A stretch of DNA of 64,000 bases from Ruminococcaceae bacterium Marseille-P2935 (GCA_900104565.1 LT629951.1:277501-341500), one strand, 5' to 3'. Positions 48,088-57,652 are shown, counted from the stretch's first letter. Numbers and translations are program-made. Notes: generated from the letters alone by a model not told the origin.

Positions 48088-49485
48088 TCAGAATGGCAGT
48101 TCCATTTGCCGGGCTTCTTCTTCCGTGATTTCCTGAAAACCGTCCCCCTCCGGCGGAGCTTGGTTGACACGCTCCCAGCCTTTTTGAGAACCGTATTTCT
48201 TATACCGCTTCGGGCTTTTGTAGGCTGCCCAGCCCTGTATGATGCCGCCCGCAATGCCGGTATTCATAATCTCGCAGATTGCCCGTGTCTCCCAGTCTGC
48301 CGGGGAATTTAAGTTCCCCAGCGCTTCCTCATAAAGCTGCTTGGAACATACCCTGTCGCCGGTGTAGTCCTCCAAATAGGCGTAGATCATGCCAGCCTGT
48401 GTGTCTTCCTGCATAAAGTCCTGCTGGTGGGCGTTCAGGTATCGGTTCATTTCTATGCTGAATGACAGCTTATACTTCCCACTGCGGTAAACCGTCATGG
48501 CTTCCGCCCACATCTGTTCGATATACGCCCTCGCCGCCGCTTCATCGTCCAGTATGTGAACCTCCGCCCGTTCCGGGTACACCGGCACGGGGAGAAAGCG
48601 CCGGTTGCCGGTGCGGTCACGGGGCAAAAAGTCCTGCCGGTTGGTCGTCCCTCCAAATACACATTGCCGCAGCCGGTCTGCCGGGTGTGTCTCATACGGC
48701 ACTTTGTAGGTTTCTTTCTGGCGGCTTAAGAATGACTTGATTTCCTCAATACTCTTGGCGTTGGCTGTGGCAATCATCTCCGACATCTCGATAATCCAAT
48801 GCCCTTGCAGCTTGCGGTACACATTTTCATCGTCCAGCTTCTTCAAATCGTCTGAAAACCATTCATCCCTGCCTGCCAGCAGCCGGAAAAAGGTAGATTT
48901 CCCGGCTCCCTGACCACCAACCAGACAGAGCATGACCTCAAACTTGCTCCCCGGTCTGAATACCCGCCGGATAGCTCCCATCAGGAACAGTTTCAAGGCT
49001 TCATAGGTGTATTCGTCCGTATCGGCTCCCAGAAAGTGATGCAGGGCGTAACGGATGCGCTCCGTGCCGTCCCATTGCAGGCTGTTCAGGTAATCCCTGA
49101 CCGGATGGTAGCGGTTTTCATTGGCAACAATCTTGATAGCGCTCTGCACCTTTTTCTCGCTGGTAAGCCCGTAATTTTCTTCCAGATACAAAAGCAGGTA
49201 GTTCATGTCCATGTCGGTCAGCGTGGTACTGGTGCGCTCCCAGCCCAGCGGCTTCACAATGTCAATCTGCTCCGTCAAAAGGTTCAGGCGCAGCGCCCCG
49301 CGAAACAGCGGGTCACGCTGGAACACCGTCAGGCAGTTTCGGATGCTGTTCTTCACGCCGCCTTTCTGCGTCCCCTCTAATGTCTCCCGGATTTCTTCCG
49401 GTGTCTGCGCCGGTTCCATTGTGTCCATCGTCCTTTTGACCGCTTCCTGCGTTTCCGGCGGCAAGCTCTGAAATTCGCTGTTCAA
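48088..49485 (-). CDS. VapE-family P-loop replication protein
   Basis: Start at TTG 49485 behind AGGAGGTG. The 465-aa protein carries the virulence-associated-E domain: P-loop GGQGAGKSTFFRLL, then WIIEMSEMIATANAKSIEEIKSFLS-type Walker B region, and GGTTNRQDFLPRDRTGNRRF. It is predicted to be a helicase or primase-helper for replication of the excised element. Its first 170 bases overlap the CHC2 gene. Confidence 0.85.
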   Translation of the reverse strand: MNSEFQSLPPETQEAVKRTMDTMEPAQTPEEIRETLEGTQKGGVKNSIRNCLTVFQRDPLFRGALRLNLLTEQIDIVKPLGWERTSTTLTDMDMNYLLLYLEENYGLTSEKKVQSAIKIVANENRYHPVRDYLNSLQWDGTERIRYALHHFLGADTDEYTYEALKLFLMGAIRRVFRPGSKFEVMLCLVGGQGAGKSTFFRLLAGRDEWFSDDLKKLDDENVYRKLQGHWIIEMSEMIATANAKSIEEIKSFLSRQKETYKVPYETHPADRLRQCVFGGTTNRQDFLPRDRTGNRRFLPVPVYPERAEVHILDDEAAARAYIEQMWAEAMTVYRSGKYKLSFSIEMNRYLNAHQQDFMQEDTQAGMIYAYLEDYTGDRVCSKQLYEEALGNLNSPADWETRAICEIMNTGIAGGIIQGWAAYKSPKRYKKYGSQKGWERVNQAPPEGDGFQEITEEEARQMELPF

Positions 49486-50053
49486 GCCGCAGCACCTCCT
49501 TTCCCTGTGCGGCGATCAATGCCGCTTTTTCTTCTATTTCTCCGTATAACAAAATATCCAAAAGGTATTCTGTGTAGCTTATCCTCTGCAACGCTTCCAC
49601 AAAAAGAGGATGCCAGATGGCATCCTGCGGCTGTGGGGAGTATGCTGTTTTCCAATGCTCCAGCAGGCGCAGATAATCGCATAGCACCCGGAAACAATAC
49701 CGTTCCGTTTCCTGAAATCTCTGCTCCGCTGATTTTTGTCGGGGCTGTGACCTGTTGTGACGCTTCCTATCTGGTGGCGCATTGCCGGATTTCTCATAGG
49801 AAACGCCGAAGTCCTCCGCAAGCCTGACCGCAGCTTCCCGTTTCCCCAATCCATGCAGCAAAGCGGCAAAGTCGATCACATCCCCGGAAACCCCGCAGCC
49901 GAAGCAGTAAAAGCGGCTGTCCACTTTCATGCTGGGCGTGCGGTCATTGTGGAATGGACAGCAGACCATGCCGTTTCTCCCCACCCGGATTCCATAGAAT
50001 GAAGCAGCCTGCCGGGTGGTAACAGACTGTTTCACCGCTTCAAATACATTCAA
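49313..50053 (-). CDS. CHC2 zinc-finger primase-like protein
   Basis: TTG 50053 behind GGAGGG. The 246-aa protein has the CHC2 primase zinc finger in residues 30-65 (CCPFHNDRTPSMKVD, FYCFGCGVSGDVIDF). No TOPRIM domain follows; the rest is helical, with a low-complexity tail that is read out of frame from the start of VapE. Together with VapE it probably primes replication of the element. Confidence 0.8.
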   Translation of the reverse strand: MNVFEAVKQSVTTRQAASFYGIRVGRNGMVCCPFHNDRTPSMKVDSRFYCFGCGVSGDVIDFAALLHGLGKREAAVRLAEDFGVSYEKSGNAPPDRKRHNRSQPRQKSAEQRFQETERYCFRVLCDYLRLLEHWKTAYSPQPQDAIWHPLFVEALQRISYTEYLLDILLYGEIEEKAALIAAQGKEVLRLEQRISELAAGNAGSGQKDDGHNGTGADTGRNPGDIRGDAERRREEQHPKLPDGVPA

Positions 50054-50100
50054 ATGCTCCCTCCATAAAAATACCGGTAGCGGTAAAGCTGCCGGTTATA

Positions 50101-51573
50101 TCATAGCTCCATCTCATGTTTCTTTCTCTGTACTTCCTGTGGCTGCTCCCTCTGGCGCAGTGCGGTATCTACGGCGTTCTGCACCTGCCGCAGCCGTATG
50201 ACTTCCTCCCGGAGCGGCTTGTGCTGCGGAGACAGTTCGGCATACTCTGTTTTTAACTGTGCGTATTCTTGTTTCCATGCTTTCAGGGCAATGGGTTTTC
50301 CGTCCAGTTTTTCTTTCAGAATACGGCGGGCGGCATAAAACAGCCGTAACTCCGCATCGTGGGATGTTTCAAATTTCTCCCTCTGTTTCTTAAACTTGAT
50401 ATTGTTCAATTCCGTATGAACAGGTTTTAGCCGCTGGTAATTCTCGCCCTCCCGTATCAATTCCTGCAATTCCTTTATCCGGGCAGATTTCTTTTTCATG
50501 GAGCCGCTTAATGCTTCAAATTCTTCACTGACAGAGGAAAGACGCACCTGCAAATCCTCTAATGTGAGCAGCTTGTTTTCCGTCAGATAATTGACGGCTT
50601 CGGCAAACTGCTTTAAGTTTCCGGTTCTGGCTTTATTGCTCCATGTACCTGCGTTGCGCTGGTTGTAATAAGCGATCAGCAGGTCGGCAAGGTTCGGTGT
50701 CTGCGGTTTGGAAAGTTCTTCTTTTACCTCTGCCATCCAGACAAACAGGGCTTTGATCTTCTTCCTCACATCCTGCATGAGCCGGTTGGTAGCTTTAATC
50801 CAGCGGTTCAGTTCCCCTTTTTCGGTACGGATGCCTTTTGCTTCCATCTGCCGGACATTAGCGCCCTCGTGGACAGTAGGTATCAGGTCAAGCCCCTGCC
50901 GCATATAAGAACGGTGGTCGATACGCACATCCAGTCCTTTTTCCTGAAATTTTGTATTAACGGCAGCCGCCCACTGCTCCCGCCAGTGTTCCAGCGTTTC
51001 CGGCTCATGCCAGTCTTTTGTATGGACAGCGTTAAACATATAATCGCCGTTTTTATCCCGGATTCGGTTTCCATCTTCATCAAGAAGATATTCCCGTCGC
51101 TGTTTTTGTCCCCATGTGCCATCCAGGTTCAAAGGGCGCATGGTTGTCATCACATGGAAATGCGGGTTAGGGATGCCGCCGTCCTCTTTCTCCGGGCTGT
51201 GAAAAGCAAGGTCGGCAATCATGCCTTTTGCCACAAACTGCTCCTGCACGAACTTCCTCGCCAGTTCCATGTTTTCTTCCAGCGTCAATTCATTCTGCAT
51301 GGCAATATCAAAGGAATAGGCAAGCTGTGCTTTTGGATGTTTCTCGCAGCTCTCCACAGCATTCCAGAGGGTCGCCCGGTCAAGATATATTTCCGGCGCA
51401 TGGGGCGGCAGCATGATTTCTGAAGCAATCACACCGCCCTTTTTGGTGTAATCACTGACTTCTCCATAGTAGCTGCTGTAAAGACGCTCCCCGACTCGGT
51501 AGGCTGCGCTGGCAATGGCGCTCTGACCGGCGCTGCGCTTTATCTGTGCGATTGAAAAATGATAAAGTGCTAT
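50101..51573 (-). CDS. MobA/MobL-family (MOBQ) relaxase
   Basis: The conserved N-terminus (ALYHFSIAQIKRSAGQSAIASAAYRVGERLY) is encoded upstream of the first GTG (51432). It can only be reached from an ATA codon at 51573-51571, three bases after the stop of the preceding gene. HxH motif: NPHFHVMTTMRPL. The C-terminal half is coiled coil (LQVRLSSVSEEFEALSGSM and onward). With this start it has 490 aa. It nicks oriT (52137-52175) and pilots the strand during mobilisation. Confidence 0.8.
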   Translation of the reverse strand: MALYHFSIAQIKRSAGQSAIASAAYRVGERLYSSYYGEVSDYTKKGGVIASEIMLPPHAPEIYLDRATLWNAVESCEKHPKAQLAYSFDIAMQNELTLEENMELARKFVQEQFVAKGMIADLAFHSPEKEDGGIPNPHFHVMTTMRPLNLDGTWGQKQRREYLLDEDGNRIRDKNGDYMFNAVHTKDWHEPETLEHWREQWAAAVNTKFQEKGLDVRIDHRSYMRQGLDLIPTVHEGANVRQMEAKGIRTEKGELNRWIKATNRLMQDVRKKIKALFVWMAEVKEELSKPQTPNLADLLIAYYNQRNAGTWSNKARTGNLKQFAEAVNYLTENKLLTLEDLQVRLSSVSEEFEALSGSMKKKSARIKELQELIREGENYQRLKPVHTELNNIKFKKQREKFETSHDAELRLFYAARRILKEKLDGKPIALKAWKQEYAQLKTEYAELSPQHKPLREEVIRLRQVQNAVDTALRQREQPQEVQRKKHEMEL

Positions 51574-51575
51574 CC

Positions 51576-51893
51576 TTAGTCACCGCCTTTCTCCTGCACG
51601 GAAATACGGGCGTGGTTTTCTGCGGCAGACCGGATGAAATGCTCCGCCTGCGGCAGATTCAAAATGCTTTCCATGAGGGAATAAAATTCCGTTTCGGTCA
51701 GCTCCTTTGTCTGTGGCGCAATGCTCTCAATAGCTGCCCCACGGGTAATCAGCCGGTGCGTCCTCTGTTTCCGGGAACCGCTTTCCAGATACGCCTGCCG
51801 GTTTTTCAAACGCTGCATTTTCCGTTTTTCCCGTTCCAGCAGGACAGTGGTTTTTTCATATTCCTGCTTTAACTGTTCCAAAGATTTTTCCAT
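51576..51893 (-). CDS. DUF3847-like mobilisation accessory protein
   Basis: Start chosen at ATG 51893 behind AAAGGATG. The 105-aa protein starts with a coiled coil (MEKSLEQLKQEYEKTTVLLEREKRK), followed by RTHRLITRGAAIESIAP. It is the DUF3847 type found directly before MobA/MobL genes in these elements. Probably helps the relaxase at oriT, like MobC. Confidence 0.75.
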   Translation of the reverse strand: MEKSLEQLKQEYEKTTVLLEREKRKMQRLKNRQAYLESGSRKQRTHRLITRGAAIESIAPQTKELTETEFYSLMESILNLPQAEHFIRSAAENHARISVQEKGGD

Positions 51894-52136
51894 GTTCTCA
51901 CATCCTTTACTGATAAGATAAAGAAAGACCATCCGCAGACAGTCTGTGTGTCAGTGCTTCTATAAAACCCGATGAAAAGGGAAAACCGCAGAGCGGATTT
52001 CTCTTTGCGGCGGGTACACAGGGGATAGCCGCTTTAGCGGCGCAAGGGGGTGTAGCCACCTTGTCGGAGCGAAGCGAACGCAGACCTCGGATTGCTGATT
52101 TTATCAGCGGCAGAGGTAAGCTCCGCAGGACGCACG

Positions 52137-52175
52137 ATACATGGTCTTTAGACTATGTATAGAAGTGCGCCCTTA
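52137..52175 (-). other. oriT, MOBQ type
   Basis: A hairpin (ATACATGGTC, loop TTTA, GACTATGTAT) is followed at once by AGAAGTGCGCCCTTA. The AAGTGCGCCCT core is the nick region known from RSF1010-type oriTs. It lies about 250 bp upstream of the relaxase operon, the normal place. The surrounding 51894-52179 interval has no gene. Confidence 0.75.
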
Positions 52176-52179
52176 GTTC

Positions 52180-52383
52180 CTAAGGGATTTTGCCGTTTCC
52201 GGCAGTCTTGCCCTTTTTCTTGGAACGCTTGGAAAGATACTTCGGGCAGTCAACCACAACCGCCCGGAAGCTCTGTTTACATTCGTGCTGGCATTTCCGG
52301 CACAGTTCGTTGTAAGTGATACGGCTGCGGTCATTTAAGAAGAAAGACCATTCCAGCCGTCGCTTGTTGCTCATTCTTGCCAT
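52180..52383 (-). CDS. Small cysteine-rich element protein
   Basis: A 67-aa basic protein with two CxxxC-type pairs (CRKCQHECKQ, then VVDCPKYLSKRSKKKGK). Similar small proteins occur at this place in Tn4451-type elements as I recall. Possibly DNA-binding. Start ATG 52383 behind AAAGGAG. Confidence 0.55.
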   Translation of the reverse strand: MARMSNKRRLEWSFFLNDRSRITYNELCRKCQHECKQSFRAVVVDCPKYLSKRSKKKGKTAGNGKIP

Positions 52384-52529
52384 AACCGGCTCCTTTCTCC
52401 GTTTCTATCTGATGTACGCAGATAGGCTGTTTTGGTGTAGCGTTTCGGTATCATTTTTAAGGTTTTTTCCCTCTGTATGCCCCTTTGGAAAGTGCGGCAG
52501 TATTGCAGTCAGGGGATAATACCTCACGC

Positions 52530-52754
52530 TTATTTGTCACTTCCCGGTACGGTTTCGGAGCCTTTTGCCATCCATTCAAAGAAAGCAATCTTGCTGACCT
52601 TGATAAGCCTGCCCCTGCGGAACGCCGGAAAGCCGGGGGTGTGTACCAGCTCATAGGCGCTCGCTCTTGAAATTCCCATAATCCGCTGGATGTCCGCCAC
52701 ATCCAGAACCAGCGGTAAATCCTCGTAGCTGTTCAATCTCTTTTTATCGTTCAT
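52530..52754 (-). CDS. Excisionase-like helix-turn-helix protein
   Basis: Start chosen at ATG 52754 behind AGAGGAAC. The 74-aa protein has the MerR-like HTH_17 pattern of transposon excisionases: LPLVLDVADIQRIMGISRASAYELV, then FPAFRRGRLIKVSKIAFFEWM. It should set the direction of the serine recombinase reaction toward excision. Confidence 0.8.
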   Translation of the reverse strand: MNDKKRLNSYEDLPLVLDVADIQRIMGISRASAYELVHTPGFPAFRRGRLIKVSKIAFFEWMAKGSETVPGSDK

Positions 52755-52969
52755 TCTGTTCCTCTCATAAATCAAATAGGTTAAAATGCTTCCTGTTGCC
52801 GTTCTCCCCAAAATCCGTTTTCCTGCCCCATTCCTGCGGTGTTTCCCTGCATTGGTGCGCCGGATGCGTCACTTTTCCTGCCGGTCATATCCTTTTTGGA
52901 CGGTCATTCACTTGTCAAAGTACTGTTTGGTACGAAATTGCCAACTGCAATCATCATAGCGGACTATTC

Positions 52970-52998
52970 TTGACAAAACAATGCTTCTGCGATACCAT
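52970..52998 (+). promoter_or_regulatory. Promoter of the DUF6076 gene
   Basis: TTGACA (52970-52975), 17 bp, TACCAT (52993-52998). It implies a start downstream of about 53005 and so favours ATG 53057. Confidence 0.6.
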
Positions 52999-53056
52999 GA
53001 GTGTAATTGATATAACTGAATTATATAATTACCATAATCAAAGGCAGGGGATAGGG

Positions 53057-54097
53057 ATGGAGAATCAGTTTATACGGCATGAGCCATGTTTTGAGAGGAT
53101 TTTGTTTGTCCTGACGCTGGACAGGAAGAAAATGAAAGAGCGGATTTTGATTGGGGAAGAACAGCAGATCCGCTTCCGGCTGAACGGGAGCCAAAACGCA
53201 GAGGTGCTTTGTGATATGACACGCCCGCTGGGAACTTTTTTGATAAACTTTGAGCGTGACACGGACAGAGACTGGAACTTATACGGGCTTTCTCCACTGC
53301 GGCAAGCCCTCCACTCCAACCGATGGAAACAGCCGGAGCTGGAGCAGGCGGCAAGCGAATTTCTCTGGGGAAAATATCTTAGCAACGACCCTCTGAAAAT
53401 GTATGTGGCGTTCCGTATTTGGAACAGCTATCTGCTTGCCAGAGAACCCCGTGACCGTAACGCTGCCTGTGACCGCTTCATGGATAAAATGAGCAGACTG
53501 ATCGGGGTATTCCAAAACGAAACCATGAGCTTTGACAGGGAGACAGGAAAACCGAAACACTTTCAAGCTGGCAGCCTTTATTTCAAAGGCGCACCGTCAG
53601 AAGATACCCGGCTTGACCTCTGGTTCCCGGACAACCGGCGCACAGAAGAATGTGTGTCTGCCTATGCGTCCCTCTACCCGTTGATTACCTATTATCTGAA
53701 CAGGCTGAATGACTGGGGGCTTTGCTTCCGGCAGTGCAAGGTCTGCGGGAAATATTTTCTGGCAAAGAGCCAGCGGTATGAGCTGTGCAGCGACAAATGC
53801 CGAAAAGCACAGGCGCTTCAAAACAAGCGTGAATTTGACGAGAGGGCAAGAGAAAATAACTATGACCTGCTTTATAAAAATGAATGCCAGAACTGGCGCA
53901 ACAGAATAAACCGGGTAAAAAATACCGCAGGCTTTCCGGCTGACCGTCTGGAAAAAATACAGGCTGCCTTTTCCGACTTTAAGAAAGAAGCCTTACAGAG
54001 AAAAAAGGCTGTAAAAACAGGAACAGCCAGCCCGAAAGAATTTGCGGACTGGCTGTATCAGCAGAGTAATGTAATTGTTGAGCTGACCGAGATATGA
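53057..54097 (+). CDS. DUF6076-like protein with zinc-finger
   Basis: Start chosen at ATG 53057 behind AGGGGATAGGG. The 346-aa protein carries a treble-clef-like zinc site (CKVCGKYFLAKSQRYELCSDKCRK) near residue 225 and a helical, basic C-terminus. It is the only plus-strand gene in the element and is known to me as a common passenger (DUF6076) of such elements. Function unknown. Confidence 0.7.
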   Translation: MENQFIRHEPCFERILFVLTLDRKKMKERILIGEEQQIRFRLNGSQNAEVLCDMTRPLGTFLINFERDTDRDWNLYGLSPLRQALHSNRWKQPELEQAASEFLWGKYLSNDPLKMYVAFRIWNSYLLAREPRDRNAACDRFMDKMSRLIGVFQNETMSFDRETGKPKHFQAGSLYFKGAPSEDTRLDLWFPDNRRTEECVSAYASLYPLITYYLNRLNDWGLCFRQCKVCGKYFLAKSQRYELCSDKCRKAQALQNKREFDERARENNYDLLYKNECQNWRNRINRVKNTAGFPADRLEKIQAAFSDFKKEALQRKKAVKTGTASPKEFADWLYQQSNVIVELTEI

Positions 54098-54189
54098 AAA
54101 ACTTTCTATCGTCAATTTCGCATTATTGCAATAACAGATTGCTTCTTCCATGAATGGTAATATTATCATCAAACTTTTGGAAGAACTAT

Positions 54190-54255
54190 AAATGTCCGAG
54201 GTGTCTTTGATTTCGACAGAAAAACAGGCTGAATTGTTACAACGCTCGGACATTT
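54190..54255. promoter_or_regulatory. Orphan copy of the ABC-module operator region
   Basis: AAATGTCCGAGG (54190) and, inverted, TGTTACAACGCTCGGACATT (54235) match the control regions at 57697-57773 and 60995-61071. No transporter gene follows on this side, so it looks like the left-over end of a tandem duplication. Confidence 0.6.
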
Positions 54256-54284
54256 CAAAAATTTTTTGAGAAATGGCGAAAAAA

Positions 54285-54308
54285 GCGGGGCAGCACACGC
54301 CGCCCCGC
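54285..54308 (-). terminator. Terminator of ABC module B
   Basis: GCGGGGC and GCCCCGC pair; T6 follows on the minus strand. A near copy ends module A at 57803-57826. Confidence 0.85.
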
Positions 54309-54321
54309 CGATCCCATACGG

Positions 54322-56706
54322 CTATTCCATCGTCCTGATTTGCTCAACAAGAGATTGCTTTTTCAGATTTCCAGTTGTGTAAGAAATCAAGGTGAATTGC
54401 ACAATCAGCAGGATTGCTAAATATATCAATACGATCAGCCACGGAAATGAATAGTGAAAGTATGGATTCATCGTTTTCACAACTACCTGTACGGATAGGA
54501 AGCCCAGTCCAGTCCCTAAAACCAATGTTACCAGCGTAGCAAAAACTGAATACATCAACCCCTCATAGCACAGCATTTTGATAAGCTGCTTTTTACTCAA
54601 ACCAATCGCCTGTAACATTCCAATTTCTTGCCTGCGGGACAGAAAGTTTGTGATTGTCGTATTGACAAGGTTGATTAAAGAAAAGCACACAACAATAACA
54701 GCCACGATCAACAATACCCCGAAAGAAAGTTGTTGAAGTCCGCTATAATAAGTGATACTTTCCTTTATGGTTTCCATAACCAAATCGCTATTTCCGTCTA
54801 TCAGTTGATTTAATGCAGCTTCAACCGTATCAAATTTTTCCATATCGGTAATTACGGAAATCGTACCTGTGCAATCTATCCCGGTCGCTTCATTCATAAG
54901 CTGCTCTGGAAGCGCAAAGCATTTTGAAAAGCCGGAGTAAGAATATTCGTTTACAATGCCCATGACGGTATAGGTCTTTGTGCGAATTTGGCCGGATTTG
55001 GTTTTATAGTCCACTTCGACGGTATCACCCAACGCAGCCTCAATATCATAGAGATCGGCACGCTCTTGAAGCAAGACAATCCCATTTTCTGCCACCAGTT
55101 CATCATAATCAGTCGTTCCCGCAATTCGATCTTTCTCCAAATTCTGCTGTTCATCTCGGCAAAAGCCCTGAATCCATTTTCCAGAATTACCATTTACACG
55201 ATATTCTGCATCCGTGTAATACCAGTGCTTGATTCCTGTAACGCCATCAATAGATTCTACTGCATTTACAAAATCGGCATTTAGAAAATTCTTTTGCTGC
55301 AATCCAGACAAAGAAATACCGGCAGTGTCCCACGATTGATTTGCGTTGAGCTGGATGTTAAATTCACCGACAGGGAACGCCCTGCCTCTTGCCTCTGCAA
55401 CGCCATCATAGGAAACTAACATTGTCGAAATCAATACAACCAATACTCCGCCGAGTGAAAGAGAAAGTATTGTTAAAGTGGACTTTGCCTTTTGTCTGGA
55501 CAGATTCATTTTAGCAAGTGAAGCAGGCGTTATTTTACGGTGCAACACGGAACTTTCTTTCATTTTCCCCTGATAATCGGAATATCGCAATGCTTCCAGC
55601 GGAGATACTGCCGCAGCTCTTTTTACAGGAGTATGAATAGCAATCATTACAATAATAAATGCAAAAAGGCCAACCCCGGCCGTCACACATAAAGTAGTCA
55701 GCCAGTACCAACCGGCAGGAATCAGGAAGTACCCAATCACATTTCCAATAACCAGACCAATCGGGATAGCAATGGCAGCAAGTAATTTCCCCTCGCGGTA
55801 AACCATCTTTTTGATCTGTCGTTTTGTAGTTCCGATTGTGCGAAGCTGTCCATAGTTACGGATACTGCTTGCTACTGAAATATAAAAAATCGAATAGATC
55901 ACAATGCCGGAACCAATGAAAGTTACAAAACCGATCAAGAAATAGAACAGCATATCGCTTCCGTGATTTTCGTCCTTTAAGTTAAAATATGTGGAACGGA
56001 CAATCACACTATCATCGGAAATTTTTAATTGCTGCGCCAGAGTGTTTGCATAGTTGGTGGCTTCTTCCTCGCTCATATTTTGAGCGCCTTTCAGCCCAAT
56101 GTAATAATCAATCATGCCCTCGTCGCCATACTGCTGCCTTACTAATTCTTTCGATATAATGGCTGTATAGCGCCCAATATCGCCGGTTTTCACATCTAAG
56201 ATTCCCGTCAATTTGAAATCATGGGTAGTGCCGTCAGAAAAGGGGATTTGAATTGTCTGCCCCAATTCATTTGAATAGCCCAAACTATCCAAAAAGGATT
56301 CCTGTACTACAATTTCATTCTCCGAAGCTGGTAAATCTCCCGAATAGGGCATACTTTGGGATGTTAGCATATCTGCATTTGCATAAGTAAAATTCACGGT
56401 TGAATGATTTACCTGTTCAGAAAATGCGTTAAAAAATTCCCCAATCCACGCAATTTCTTCTTGCTTGTATAGTTCCTGTCCCTGTTGTTCAGAAATCGCA
56501 TGATACATAATCTGTGCTGTTTTTTGGTTGCGGTTCTGCGTTTCCTGCATAACCCCAAAGCCATAGAGGACAATAGCAGATAGCAATGCGCTGGCAAGTG
56601 CAATCGTCAAAACAATAAAGATATTTCTTTTTCGATTTGCCGATATACTGCGGTTTGATATGCGCTTTACTATGCCGCTGGTATCATTTTCAAAAGGCCA
56701 TGTCAT
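54322..56706 (-). CDS. FtsX-like ABC permease, module B
   Basis: A 794-aa protein with N-terminal helix (IFIVLTIALASALLSAIVLYGFG), a large extracellular domain, FtsX core helices (FYFLIGFVTFIGSGIVIYSIFY), a second extracellular domain and a second FtsX core near the end (VSLINLVNTTITNFLSRRQEIGML). This is the duplicated layout of MacB/Bce/Cpr-type permeases that remove cell-wall-active peptides. It starts MTWPFENDTS like its partner in module A but has diverged widely. Confidence 0.85.
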   Translation of the reverse strand: MTWPFENDTSGIVKRISNRSISANRKRNIFIVLTIALASALLSAIVLYGFGVMQETQNRNQKTAQIMYHAISEQQGQELYKQEEIAWIGEFFNAFSEQVNHSTVNFTYANADMLTSQSMPYSGDLPASENEIVVQESFLDSLGYSNELGQTIQIPFSDGTTHDFKLTGILDVKTGDIGRYTAIISKELVRQQYGDEGMIDYYIGLKGAQNMSEEEATNYANTLAQQLKISDDSVIVRSTYFNLKDENHGSDMLFYFLIGFVTFIGSGIVIYSIFYISVASSIRNYGQLRTIGTTKRQIKKMVYREGKLLAAIAIPIGLVIGNVIGYFLIPAGWYWLTTLCVTAGVGLFAFIIVMIAIHTPVKRAAAVSPLEALRYSDYQGKMKESSVLHRKITPASLAKMNLSRQKAKSTLTILSLSLGGVLVVLISTMLVSYDGVAEARGRAFPVGEFNIQLNANQSWDTAGISLSGLQQKNFLNADFVNAVESIDGVTGIKHWYYTDAEYRVNGNSGKWIQGFCRDEQQNLEKDRIAGTTDYDELVAENGIVLLQERADLYDIEAALGDTVEVDYKTKSGQIRTKTYTVMGIVNEYSYSGFSKCFALPEQLMNEATGIDCTGTISVITDMEKFDTVEAALNQLIDGNSDLVMETIKESITYYSGLQQLSFGVLLIVAVIVVCFSLINLVNTTITNFLSRRQEIGMLQAIGLSKKQLIKMLCYEGLMYSVFATLVTLVLGTGLGFLSVQVVVKTMNPYFHYSFPWLIVLIYLAILLIVQFTLISYTTGNLKKQSLVEQIRTME

Positions 56707-56720
56707 AGCCTGTCACCTCC

Positions 56721-57386
56721 TTACTCCACAATCTTGCCGTCCTCAATGCGGACAATCCGATCTGCAAGGCGGGCAATATCGTTGTTGTGGGTAATCATCA
56801 CAACGGTTTGCCGGAACTCCGCGCTGGTGCGCTTGATAAGCCCCAGCACCTCGGCGCTGGTCTTGCTGTCAAGGTTGCCGGTCGGCTCGTCGGCCAGCAC
56901 AATAGCCGGTTTGGTAATCAGGGCGCGGGCAATCGCCACACGCTGCTGCTGGCCGCCGGAAAGATTGTTGGGCATATTTTTCAGTTTATCTTCCAGCCCC
57001 AGCAGGTGAACGATCTCGTCCAAAAACTTCTGATCCACCGTGTCCCCGTCCAGCTCCACCGGCAGGACGATGTTCTCATACACATTCAAGATGGGAACAA
57101 GGTTATAGTTCTGGAAGATAAAGCCGATGTTGCGGCGGCGGAAGATGGTAAGCTGTTCGTCGTTCATTTTTGACAGCTCTTTGTCCCGGACAATCACATT
57201 GCCGGAAGTAGGGGTGTCCAGCCCGCCCATCATGTGAAGCAGGGTAGACTTGCCGCTGCCGGAGGTTCCCACAACGGCCACAAACTCGCCGTCATTTACG
57301 GAGAAGTTCACACCGTCAAGGGCGCGGGTGATGTTCGGCTCTGTGCCGTAATACTTTTTCAGGTCGATAGTCTGTAAAATGCTCAT
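56721..57386 (-). CDS. ABC transporter ATP-binding protein, module B
   Basis: Start chosen at ATG 57386 behind AAAGGA. The 221-aa ATPase has Walker A GTSGSGKST, signature LSGGQQQRV, Walker B IVLADEPTGNLD and switch His in MITHN. It differs from the module A copy at only two residues (Ile/Val3, and Asp/Ala in KFLDEI). It drives the permease 14 bases downstream. Confidence 0.92.
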   Translation of the reverse strand: MSILQTIDLKKYYGTEPNITRALDGVNFSVNDGEFVAVVGTSGSGKSTLLHMMGGLDTPTSGNVIVRDKELSKMNDEQLTIFRRRNIGFIFQNYNLVPILNVYENIVLPVELDGDTVDQKFLDEIVHLLGLEDKLKNMPNNLSGGQQQRVAIARALITKPAIVLADEPTGNLDSKTSAEVLGLIKRTSAEFRQTVVMITHNNDIARLADRIVRIEDGKIVE

Positions 57387-57391
57387 AAAAT

Positions 57392-57652
57392 TCAATCCTT
57401 TCTTTGTTTGTTGTAAATGCGGAACGCTGCTGCGCCGGTGGCCGCCAACTGTACCAGAATCAGCACAGCGAACAGACCGAAGCTCTCATAGTAGAATAGT
57501 TCATCCCAAAACAGGAGAACATCACAGAGAGCAGTCAAGGCAACCGTCCAGCGGATGTGCCGGGCCAGCCATTGCCGGAACACCAGCACAAGGACAACGG
57601 GTGGGACGATCAGCAGCGCCAGATTCAAAATCAAGGTCGGGGTCAGTTCCAT
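57392..57652 (-). CDS. Small membrane protein in front of module B
   Basis: An 86-aa protein with about three helices (LILNLALLIVPPVVLVLVF, VALTALCDVLLFWDELFYY, LFAVLILVQLAATGAAAF). It overlaps nothing but ends six bases before the ATPase start. Module A lacks it. It may be the third subunit of a three-part Cpr/Nsr-like exporter; this is inference. Confidence 0.6.
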   Translation of the reverse strand: MELTPTLILNLALLIVPPVVLVLVFRQWLARHIRWTVALTALCDVLLFWDELFYYESFGLFAVLILVQLAATGAAAFRIYNKQRKD

